Under the pieces are notes generated by a model. The model searched no databases and was not told the origin of the DNA. It saw only the letters and a list, made by a program, of their open reading frames with translations. The translations under genes and the position numbers were made by a program. A stretch of 64,000 nucleotides of DNA from CAZCGA01 sp964498075 (GTDB taxonomy: Bacteria > Desulfobacterota > Binatia > HRBIN30), in NCBI GenBank assembly GCA_964498075.1, contig CAZCGA010000009.1, positions 17,749 to 81,748 on the forward strand. Direction: 5' to 3'. Below, piece by piece: positions 47,796-55,039 of this stretch. Within the stretch, counting starts at the first letter, position 1. Each line of letters opens with the position of its first letter.

Positions 47796-48641
47796 TCACG
47801 GCCAGCCGGCACCCGGGACTTCGACCTCGACTGCCTCGATGCGGGCGTTGCGTTGCTGTCGGCATTCGTCGCGGCGGAAGCTCTGCGCCGTGAGCACGAA
47901 CAGCGTGCGGCGTTCCGGCCCGCCGAGCATGCACGCGATCGCTTGGGTCGCGGTGCGGATGCGCTCGGCGACCTGCCCACCTTCACGCACGCGCAGCACC
48001 TCTTTGCTGAGGGGCGAAGCGACCCAGATCGTCCCTTCGGCGTCGAGACAGATGCCGTCGGGGACGGCCCCTTCCAGCGCCGCCCAGATGCGCCGCTGGC
48101 CGAGCCTGCCGTCGGCGGCGACGTCGAAGGCGGTGAGGCGCTGACCAAATGATTCGGCGACGATGAGCGTGCGCCCGTCGGGGGTGAGCACGGTACCGTT
48201 CGGAAAGGCAAGGTCCTCGGCCGCCGCGTGCACGCTACCGTCCGGGAGCACGAGCGCGAGTGTCGCCGATCGCGGGGCCTCGCCGGCCTCGAAGTCGGAG
48301 CCGAAGTTGCCGACGTAGGCGCGGCCCTGCGCATCCACGACCATGTCGTTGCAATGGAAGGTGGCGAGGCCGCTCAGATCCGCCGCGACGTTGAGGCCGG
48401 TGGCATCCAGCCGCAGCAGTCGGCGGTCAGTCATCGAGACGACGAGCAGCCGCCCATCCGGCAACCAGCCGAGGCCCGACGGGCGCCCGGGCACTTCGAC
48501 CACCGTCTCGCGGCGGCCGGCGAGATCCACCGTGAGCACGCGGTCATCGTGCATGTCCGAGACCCACAGCTTCCCATCCCGCCAGCGCGGGCCTTCGAGA
48601 AAGACGAACCCCTCAGCGAGGGGAGAGAGTGTGCGTGGCAT
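47796..48641 (-). CDS. SMP-30/gluconolactonase-family protein
   Basis: 281 aa six-bladed propeller: 'EGPRWRDGKLWVSDMHDDRV', 'PSGLGWLPDGRLLVVSM', 'CNDMVVDAQGRAYVGNFG' and 'VPDGICLDAEGTIWVA', with the metal-binding Glu, Asn and Asp of the family at the expected blade starts. Lactonase activity on sugar acid lactones is likely but unproven. ATG near 48641 behind GGAGGTCGG. Confidence 0.85.
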   Translation of the reverse strand: MPRTLSPLAEGFVFLEGPRWRDGKLWVSDMHDDRVLTVDLAGRRETVVEVPGRPSGLGWLPDGRLLVVSMTDRRLLRLDATGLNVAADLSGLATFHCNDMVVDAQGRAYVGNFGSDFEAGEAPRSATLALVLPDGSVHAAAEDLAFPNGTVLTPDGRTLIVAESFGQRLTAFDVAADGRLGQRRIWAALEGAVPDGICLDAEGTIWVASPLSKEVLRVREGGQVAERIRTATQAIACMLGGPERRTLFVLTAQSFRRDECRQQRNARIEAVEVEVPGAGWP

Positions 48642-48750
48642 CCGACCTCCGCTCAACGACCCGGAAGATGACGCGAAGCCGGAGAAGCCGCAAGGGCGGG
48701 CGTGCGCTGCTCCCATCGAGTCGGAGGCCTCCGCGACAGTCTCACGACCG

Positions 48751-49038
48751 TTAGTCGTTGCCCATCAGTCGTTCGATCATTGCATCGGCGAACACTTCGT
48801 AGACGATGCTGCGGCGCTCGGCAAAGACGCACTCGATCGCGCCGGACTTGCTGTACATGACGACGACCCGATACGGCCCGATGCGCAGGCGACAGTAGTT
48901 TTGCAGCGGGCCTTCGAGCGGTTTGACGTCGCCCTGTCCCTTCCCCAGATCGCGCAGGGCGCGGCGCACCCGTCGCCGCGGCTCGGGTGCCAGACTTCGG
49001 ACGAAGTCGATCACCTGCGGCGCCAGGCGGACCGTCAT
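48751..49038 (-). CDS. RelE/ParE-type toxin
   Basis: 95 aa: 'VRLAPQVIDFVRSLAPEPRR', 'PLEGPLQNYCRLRIGPYRVV' and 'CVFAERRSIVYEVFA', the RelE/ParE fold with an Arg/Tyr-rich core typical of ribosome-dependent RNases. It follows the Phd-type antitoxin gene by 2 nt, the normal order. Confidence 0.85.
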   Translation of the reverse strand: MTVRLAPQVIDFVRSLAPEPRRRVRRALRDLGKGQGDVKPLEGPLQNYCRLRIGPYRVVVMYSKSGAIECVFAERRSIVYEVFADAMIERLMGND

Positions 49039-49040
49039 GG

Positions 49041-49292
49041 CTAGTCATTGCCGAGCGCGCGGAGCGACAGGAACTTCGTCTTGCCGGCCTGATGAGCGGC
49101 GATCGCCTTCATCGCCTTCGGATTCGACAGAAGCTCCATCGTCTCGACGATGGCTTCCATGCGCTCCCGTGAAATGAGGTAGGCAACCGTCTCGTGGTGC
49201 CGGAGAATCTTGACGGGTTCTCCCTCCTCCGCCTTACGGATCAGACCGGGGAGTTGGCTTTGCGCCTGGGTCACCGAATACGTAGAACGCAT
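49041..49292 (-). CDS. Phd/YefM-type antitoxin
   Basis: 83 aa: 'YSVTQAQSQLPGLIRKAEEG' then 'VKILRHHETVAYLISRERM', the Phd/YefM DNA-binding fold; a disordered tail would cover the toxin. First gene of an intact toxin-antitoxin pair and likely its autoregulator. Confidence 0.85.
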   Translation of the reverse strand: MRSTYSVTQAQSQLPGLIRKAEEGEPVKILRHHETVAYLISRERMEAIVETMELLSNPKAMKAIAAHQAGKTKFLSLRALGND

Positions 49293-49436
49293 GGGGACTC
49301 TACATAGGTGGCACCGGCAGGACAGTCAAGAGGACGCCGGCGCTTCCGATCATCCGTCTGTCACTTCAACGGATGGCCGGAAGTGCGGGCCGGATGTCCT
49401 TGCCGCCGGCTGCGCCTGGCCGTTAGAGTAGCGGCC

Positions 49437-50519
49437 ATGTTGCGACGGACGAGTATTCTGCTTCTGTGCGCCGCGATGCTCTGCGGCGCGACGGCGGCGC
49501 GGGCGCGCCCGGTGGTCGCCGTTCTGGCGCAGAACGGCGGCACCGAAATCACCGACTTCCTCGTCCCCTACGGCGTGATTGCGAGCGCCGACGCGGCCGA
49601 TGTGCTCGCCGTGTCGACGCAGGAGGGGCCGGTCGATCTCCATACCGGCGGCCTCATGGCGGTGCTGAAGATCGTCGCCGATACGACCATCGCGACATTC
49701 GATCGAACCCATCCGGCGGGCGCCGATTTCGTCATCGTGCCGGCGTTTCACGATTCGGAGAACGCCACAACACGCAGCTGGCTGCGGGCGCAGGCGGGCA
49801 AGGGCGCGACGCTAGTTTCGATCTGCGACGGCGCGCTGGCGCTCGCCGGCACCGGGCTGCTCGACGGGCACCGCGCCACCGGACATTTCTATTCCGCCGA
49901 GCACCGGCGAAAGGCCTTTCCCCACGTGAACTGGGTGGCCAACACGCGCTTCGTGCACGACGGAAAATTTATCTCATCATCAGGGGTGAGCGCCTCGCTA
50001 CCGACTGCCCTCTATATCGTCGAGTTGCTGGCGGGCCGCGCGCAGGCGCTCGAGGTGGCGCGGGCGCAGGGTCTTGCGAGCTACAGCGCCACGCACAACA
50101 GCGATGCCTTCCACGTCGGGGCGCATGAGTACTGGATCGGTGCAACGAGCATGCTCTTCGGCTGGCCGCGCGACATCTACGCGCTCGAGCTGACGCCCGG
50201 CGTCGACGAAGTCGGCCTCGCCTTTGCCTTCGACATGCTGTCGCGGACCTACCGCTCGAAGGCGCTCGCGGTCGCACCGACGGACGAGATCACCACCCGC
50301 CACGGGCTGCACGTGCTGCGAGCCGAGGCGCCGGAAGCCGTGCCGAAGCGTGCGGTTCCCGTGCGCATCGGCGGCCCGGCCGGCGCCGCTGGTCTGACGG
50401 TCGACGAAGGCGCCCGTGCCCCGCAAGTTGTTCTGGCCTACCTCACCAAGCGATACGGCGAGCCGCTTGCGGCTTTCGTAGCGATGCAGCTTGAATATCC
50501 GGCGGCGGCGGGCAATTGA
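49437..50519 (+). CDS. Exported DJ-1/PfpI-family protein
   Basis: 360 aa from ATG 49437. Signal peptide ending TAARA, then a DJ-1/PfpI domain with 'GADFVIVPAFHDSEN' and the nucleophile elbow 'ATLVSICDGALALAGTG' (Cys in ICDGA). The C-terminal 150 residues resemble a second, degenerate module ('ITTRHGLHVLRAEAP'). Family members include GATase1-like transcription factors; export and lack of an AraC helix-turn-helix argue against that. Role unknown. Confidence 0.75.
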   Translation: MLRRTSILLLCAAMLCGATAARARPVVAVLAQNGGTEITDFLVPYGVIASADAADVLAVSTQEGPVDLHTGGLMAVLKIVADTTIATFDRTHPAGADFVIVPAFHDSENATTRSWLRAQAGKGATLVSICDGALALAGTGLLDGHRATGHFYSAEHRRKAFPHVNWVANTRFVHDGKFISSSGVSASLPTALYIVELLAGRAQALEVARAQGLASYSATHNSDAFHVGAHEYWIGATSMLFGWPRDIYALELTPGVDEVGLAFAFDMLSRTYRSKALAVAPTDEITTRHGLHVLRAEAPEAVPKRAVPVRIGGPAGAAGLTVDEGARAPQVVLAYLTKRYGEPLAAFVAMQLEYPAAAGN

Positions 50520-50525
50520 TATCCC

Positions 50526-50894
50526 GTGAAGCTGCTCGCCAACCTGCTCGTCGCCTTCGTCGCGCTTGAGCATCTCGGCTTTCTGGTGCTCGAGATGTTT
50601 CTGTGGACTTCTCCGGTGGGCCTGAGGGCGTTCGATATGACGGCACAACAGGCCGCCGCCTCCGCGGTCCTCGCGGCGAATCAGGGCCTCTACAATGGCT
50701 TCCTCGCTGCTGGCCTCATCTGGGGCCTTCTATCCGGAGAGCGGTCATTCTCGATCAAGGTGTTCTTCTTGAGCTGCGTCGTCGTCGCCGGGACCGTCGG
50801 TGCGTACACGGCAAAGGGTTCTATCTTGTTTGTCCAGGGGCTCCCTGCGGCGATGGGACTCTGCCTGGTACTGCTCACCCGCGAGCGGCCGTAA
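50526..50894 (+). CDS. DUF1304 membrane protein
   Basis: 122 aa, four helices: 'LVAFVALEHLGFLVLEMFLW' and 'AANQGLYNGFLAAGLIWG', both DUF1304 hallmarks. Small inner-membrane protein of unknown function. Starts 7 nt after the DJ-1-type gene, so co-transcription is likely. Confidence 0.85.
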   Translation: MKLLANLLVAFVALEHLGFLVLEMFLWTSPVGLRAFDMTAQQAAASAVLAANQGLYNGFLAAGLIWGLLSGERSFSIKVFFLSCVVVAGTVGAYTAKGSILFVQGLPAAMGLCLVLLTRERP

Positions 50895-50984
50895 CCATCA
50901 AGGCCGACTCCGAGAGCGACGTCTGATGAATGAACTAACGGACGCCTGTGGCGCCCGCAGTTTTCCGGAGAGCTGACAAGCGGC

Positions 50985-51563
50985 ATGCGCGCACAAGCGG
51001 CCGATTTCCGGAAGCTCAACTTGCGCTGCCACGCGCTGCTCAGCGACGTGCCGCTCCACGATGTCTGGGCGATTCCGCTCAATGGCGGCGGGCCCGGTCG
51101 CACCGTCGGCGACGTGCGCGCGCTCCTGTTCGGCGACCAGCGTCCACCTACCAATGTGGCGGTTCGCGGGCTGTTCGCGCTGCGCGCGGCCCTCGGCCGA
51201 CTGTTCCGATGGGATGACGCGCGCCATGATCCGCCCGGCGCGTCGTACGTCCATCGCCTTGCGGAAGCCGATCGCACGCGGTCCCAGGTTCCTCCGGGGA
51301 CACCCGACGGCGCGTTTCGCGTGCTCTACGTCTTCGAGAACGAATCCGTCAACGAGATCCGCAATGCGACCGTGCATGCGTTCTTGGGGCTCGCCCTTAC
51401 GCCTCGCCGCGACGGCTACACGCTTTACTTGGCAATCTACGTCAAGCCGGTGAGTCGTCTGACGCCGCTGTACATGGCTGCGATCGATCCGTTTCGCCGC
51501 TTCATTGTCTACCCAGCCCTCGGCCGGCAACTGCAGCGAGGTTGGTCGCGCACCTATGCGTAG
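50985..51563 (+). CDS. DUF2867-family protein
   Basis: 192 aa with 'FRVLYVFENESVNEIRNATV' and 'YTLYLAIYVKPVSRLTPLYM', the DUF2867 core, and a C-terminal 'PFRRFIVYPALGR'. Function unknown; the fold is thought to be lipid/START-like. Plus strand, convergent with the cytochrome operon 14 nt away. Confidence 0.7.
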   Translation: MRAQAADFRKLNLRCHALLSDVPLHDVWAIPLNGGGPGRTVGDVRALLFGDQRPPTNVAVRGLFALRAALGRLFRWDDARHDPPGASYVHRLAEADRTRSQVPPGTPDGAFRVLYVFENESVNEIRNATVHAFLGLALTPRRDGYTLYLAIYVKPVSRLTPLYMAAIDPFRRFIVYPALGRQLQRGWSRTYA

Positions 51564-51576
51564 GCGCGGCCGAGCC

Positions 51577-52095
51577 CTACGACACCGGGGTCGGCGTCGG
51601 CAACGGCGCGAACCCTAGCGCGTGCGGATGGCAGGTGAAGCAGGTGAACGTGAAGTGCGGGTCGTCGTTACCATCGGCGCGATAGAAGTCCGTTGTGGTA
51701 TGACACACCTCGCACAGTCCGCTGCCGTCACCGTGCGCCAGACCGCCGGGGGCCAGACCGGCGAGGACGGTGAACTCGACCGGCACCGATGCTCCACTCG
51801 GCGTCATGATCTCCTCGCGCACGAGGGCGAGATTCGAGCTGGTGTGCGCGTGGTGACACGCCAGGCATTGCTGCTGGTCTCCCGGGTGATGCGTGATCTG
51901 CGACGGATGGCATTTCGCGGTGGCGCACGTCGGCAGATTGTCGGCGCCCGGGGTCGCCGCAGCGTCGTGGCACAGAGTGCACTTGAACTGGAAGTGCTGC
52001 GTGACCGGTGCGGGGCCCCTGAACTTGGTCGCGCCGTCGGTCCCGCAGCCCGCCAAGACGGCGGCCAGAGCGAGCACGGTCATCCGGCGCGCCAT
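51577..52095 (-). CDS. Multiheme cytochrome c lipoprotein, 4-5 haems (last gene of conduit operon)
   Basis: 172 aa. Lipobox LAGC near residue 17 after 'MTVLALAAVLAGC'. Four CXXCH motifs plus one CX4CH (CATAKCH). Ends with a Pro-Thr tail. It starts with an overlap of 1 nt to the previous stop (TGATG), so it is coupled to the operon. Placed at the membrane surface, periplasmic or outer leaflet, as a small relay. Confidence 0.85.
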   Translation of the reverse strand: MARRMTVLALAAVLAGCGTDGATKFRGPAPVTQHFQFKCTLCHDAAATPGADNLPTCATAKCHPSQITHHPGDQQQCLACHHAHTSSNLALVREEIMTPSGASVPVEFTVLAGLAPGGLAHGDGSGLCEVCHTTTDFYRADGNDDPHFTFTCFTCHPHALGFAPLPTPTPVS

Positions 52096-52658
52096 CACCG
52101 GTCTCCGTGGCAGTGACGGCATAAGCTCCCGTCCTCGACCGGCAGGCGCAGCGCCTTGGTGCCCTTGATCATGAACTTGAAGCCGGGCTCCGACTGCTCG
52201 TACTTCGGGGCGATCCCATCCAGCGTCGTCTTCCGCGCGCTCTTGACGGCCTCGGACAGGCCCGCTGCGCCGGGCAGCCACGCGTTGGGGAGCTGCTGCT
52301 CCTTGGCCAGCACCGGGTCGTGGAAGAAGTGGCAGGTGCCGCAGTAGATGCGGCCGTCGTCCGTGAGCGGCATCTTCACGATGTCTTTCGCCGACGCCAA
52401 GCGTCGCCCCACGTTGGCCGCGCTGGCCGCCAGATGCTCCGCGGCGCCGGCGTGCGGCGTCGCGTTGTGGCAGAGCGTGCAGGTCTCCACCTTCGAGCGC
52501 GACAGCGTCTCGTTGTCCTCCTCGTGGCACAGCGGGCACTTGTCCTTGTCGGGCTTGCCGTCCGGCAGGCGCATGTAGTGCGGACTCCCCGAGTCCTGGC
52601 CCCACACGGGACGGACGACGGCCAGGATGCCCATGAGGATCATGCCCGTCGCTCTCAT
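52095..52658 (-). CDS. Exported tetraheme cytochrome c
   Basis: 187 aa from ATG 52658; cleavable signal ending RPVWG. Four CXXCH: CPLCH and CTLCH close together, CGTCH in 'GRIYCGTCHFFHDP' and CRHCH at the very C-terminus. The spacing is unlike cytochrome c3; soluble periplasmic carrier likely. The ATG overlaps the previous stop (ATGA). Confidence 0.85.
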   Translation of the reverse strand: MRATGMILMGILAVVRPVWGQDSGSPHYMRLPDGKPDKDKCPLCHEEDNETLSRSKVETCTLCHNATPHAGAAEHLAASAANVGRRLASAKDIVKMPLTDDGRIYCGTCHFFHDPVLAKEQQLPNAWLPGAAGLSEAVKSARKTTLDGIAPKYEQSEPGFKFMIKGTKALRLPVEDGSLCRHCHGDR

Positions 52659-53011
52659 GGTGCGACTCCGTTGTCGCCGTGACACTGCGGGCAGCTGGCT
52701 TCGCCTTGGTGCTGCACGATGGCGCGTACGGCGGCGAGATCCAGGCACTGCAGCACCGGCGTCGGCGGTGGCGTACCGGACGGGCAGTCCGGCAGTCCGG
52801 TGCGGTTCACGGTGTGGATGCTGCGGATCTCGTGGCACGTGAAGCAATCCGGGCGGGTCCATCCGGTGGGATGCTCGTCGCGCACCAGGATCAGCCCCGC
52901 CGGCGAGTCGTACAGGTTGCCGTAGTTCTCACCCTGCTGCGGCGAGGCGCTGCTGCCGCAGCCGGCGCACAGGGCCAGCAGCAGCACGCCGAATGAGGTC
53001 GCGTGGCGCAT
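52655..53011 (-). CDS. Diheme cytochrome c lipoprotein
   Basis: 118 aa from ATG 53011. Lipobox LCAGC, then CFTCH and, 50 residues later, CPQCH near the C-terminus. Between them lies a Pro/Cys-rich loop 'GLPDCPSGTPPPTPVLQC' whose two extra Cys may form a disulfide. Overlaps both neighbours by 1 and 4 nt. Confidence 0.8.
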   Translation of the reverse strand: MRHATSFGVLLLALCAGCGSSASPQQGENYGNLYDSPAGLILVRDEHPTGWTRPDCFTCHEIRSIHTVNRTGLPDCPSGTPPPTPVLQCLDLAAVRAIVQHQGEASCPQCHGDNGVAP

Positions 53012-53661
53012 CACGGCGGTAAGCCTACCTTCCCCTGCAGATGGCAATTGATGCAGAAGTCCTCGCGGTGACAGCTGCCGCACTGCATCGGATTGGCGTG
53101 CACCTCGACGGAGTGGAAGAAGCGGAAGTTGCGGTCATGCACGCGCGTCTGGATGGTATCCCGGCGCTCGTGACAGTCGATGCAGTACGACTGGCGATGA
53201 CAGCTTTCACACTGCGTCAGGTTGCTGCGCGCCACGCTCGCGTGCACCTTCATCCACGCCACCTCGTGATCCGCGGGCTTCAGCGCCAGCAGGTTGTCGT
53301 GACAGGTGGTGCACGCCACCGGCGCTTCGGCCAGGCGCGTGTCGCTCGGACCATGGCAGTAGTGACAGGCCTCGCCGCGCCCAAACAGCGCGTGCATCGA
53401 CAGCTCGCGCGCCATCTCTTCCTTGGGGGCGTCGATCAAGACGTCGAAGCGGTGGCAGTCCAGGCAGACGACGTGCGCCGCCTGCAAACGCGCGGCGTGG
53501 CGCGCGTGATTGAACTTGCCGCGCGCGTCGCGCGTGCTGAACGCGGAGTACGACGCATCGTGCTTTTGCAGGTAGCGGTTCGACGGCAAGTACTGCCGGC
53601 AGGCGGCGACGATCGTCGCGCTCGCCATCACGATCAGGAGGAGGCGCGCGTACCACTTCAC
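53011..53661 (-). CDS. Heptaheme cytochrome c lipoprotein
   Basis: 216 aa from GTG 53661, which overlaps the porin stop (GTGA) and follows AAGAGGG. Hydrophobic start with Cys in 'IVMASATIVAAC'. Seven CXXCH motifs from CLDCH to CINCH with free His pairs ('HARHAARLQ', 'FHSVEVHANP') for bis-His ligation. In place and size it may take the role of the periplasmic MtrA-type cytochrome plugged into the porin, though MtrA has ten haems. Confidence 0.85.
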   Translation of the reverse strand: MKWYARLLLIVMASATIVAACRQYLPSNRYLQKHDASYSAFSTRDARGKFNHARHAARLQAAHVVCLDCHRFDVLIDAPKEEMARELSMHALFGRGEACHYCHGPSDTRLAEAPVACTTCHDNLLALKPADHEVAWMKVHASVARSNLTQCESCHRQSYCIDCHERRDTIQTRVHDRNFRFFHSVEVHANPMQCGSCHREDFCINCHLQGKVGLPP

Positions 53662-54983
53662 GACGTACCCTCTTGGGCCCGCTCCGACGGCCATGACCGA
53701 TAGCGGAAGTGATAGGTGATCAGAAAGCCGAAGCGAAAGTCCTCATTGAAGCGGGTGTTGCGATTGGCCTCGAAGTTGACCTCGCCGACCAGGCCGGGCG
53801 CCAGCACGTATCCCACGCCCAGCAAGCTGCTGACGGCGGTCGAGTGCGTGTTGCTCACGGTCTCGTACGCCGCCACGTCGATCTTCGTGCGGAACACGAT
53901 GCGGTCGTAGACGCGGCACTCGTAGTGTCCGCGGCCGCCGTTGACGTTGCCACCGTGACTGTAGACCACGTAGTACTCGACCCGCACCACCTCGAGCCCG
54001 TCGCCGCCGGGCATCCACAGCACCCCGACGCTGCCGACGTGCCCGTTCTCGAAGATGCCGGTGAGCTTCTCGTAGCGCTGATAGGAGTAGTCGCCGTACG
54101 CGGACACCGTGCGGCTCAGCGTGTAACGCAAGCCGCCGCGGAACTGCAGGAGCTGACTGAGCGAGAACAACTCGAAGATCGGATCTTCGCGGCGATTGAT
54201 GTCGGTGATCAGGTGCTTCCCCTGGTCCTGCGGCTTGTAGTAGCTGCTCTCGAAGTTGAACAGCAGACGCGGCTGCGACAGAAAGACGTCGAAGCCCGTG
54301 GTGGCCTGATCGAGATTCTGCCGGTCCGCATCGAAGGCGGCGGACCCGTAGACGTTTGGCAGACCCGGCAGTGTGGAGAAGGCGTGGGCTCCGTTCCCGT
54401 TGATGAGCTGGCGCAGCACTCGCCCGTCGCGCTGCTGCTGCAGATAGCCGAGGCTCAGATAGCCTCCCTTCATGTGGGTGGTGCGCATGTTGCCGCCGAA
54501 GATCTGCTCGTCTTGCGATAGACTCGCTGCGGAGAACGTCGGCTCGAAGTAGCGCGGCTGCCCGCCGAACACGGTGAACGCCACCGGCCCACCCGGATCG
54601 ATGCGGATCTTGCCGGCGTCGGCGACGAACACGCCGCCCGGTCCTTCACTCAGAAACTGCCGTCCGAGGGTGACGTCTACACCACGTGTCGCTGCGGCCT
54701 GCAGGTAGCCGGCATAAAAGTCGGCGGCGCCAGAGTCCGGCCCGAAGTCACGCTCCAAGCGGAAGTAGGTGTCGGCGTTGGCGCCGTGCTTGAAGTCGGT
54801 GGCGCCGAGCTCGCCGTAGAGGTCGTTGGGCGCTTCGGTTTGTCGCGACTGGTCGCCGTCGCGCACCTGTCCGAGCAGGGAGAAATCGCTGCGCAACTCC
54901 TGGGCGTACAGTGGCGCGGACAGGACGGCCGCTACCCACAGCCACACCCACGCGGCCACCGTCAATCGCTCGCCCGGCACCAA
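53658..54983 (-). CDS. Outer-membrane beta-barrel of the porin-cytochrome conduit
   Basis: 441 aa. Signal peptide ending LYAQ, then alternating amphipathic strands rich in Tyr, Phe and Gly, e.g. 'GGYLSLGYLQQQRDG' and 'RTVSAYGDYSYQRYEKL', through a final strand 'FLITYHFRYRSW'. There is no haem motif. It sits between the surface decaheme gene and the heptaheme gene, as MtrB does between MtrC and MtrA; it is shorter than Shewanella MtrB and not obviously homologous. Confidence 0.75.
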   Translation of the reverse strand: MVPGERLTVAAWVWLWVAAVLSAPLYAQELRSDFSLLGQVRDGDQSRQTEAPNDLYGELGATDFKHGANADTYFRLERDFGPDSGAADFYAGYLQAAATRGVDVTLGRQFLSEGPGGVFVADAGKIRIDPGGPVAFTVFGGQPRYFEPTFSAASLSQDEQIFGGNMRTTHMKGGYLSLGYLQQQRDGRVLRQLINGNGAHAFSTLPGLPNVYGSAAFDADRQNLDQATTGFDVFLSQPRLLFNFESSYYKPQDQGKHLITDINRREDPIFELFSLSQLLQFRGGLRYTLSRTVSAYGDYSYQRYEKLTGIFENGHVGSVGVLWMPGGDGLEVVRVEYYVVYSHGGNVNGGRGHYECRVYDRIVFRTKIDVAAYETVSNTHSTAVSSLLGVGYVLAPGLVGEVNFEANRNTRFNEDFRFGFLITYHFRYRSWPSERAQEGTS

Positions 54984-55039
54984 CTCTCCCCCTCCGACCC
55001 ACTCTTCCCGTCACACGGCGGGCTGGCCTCCGTGTACCT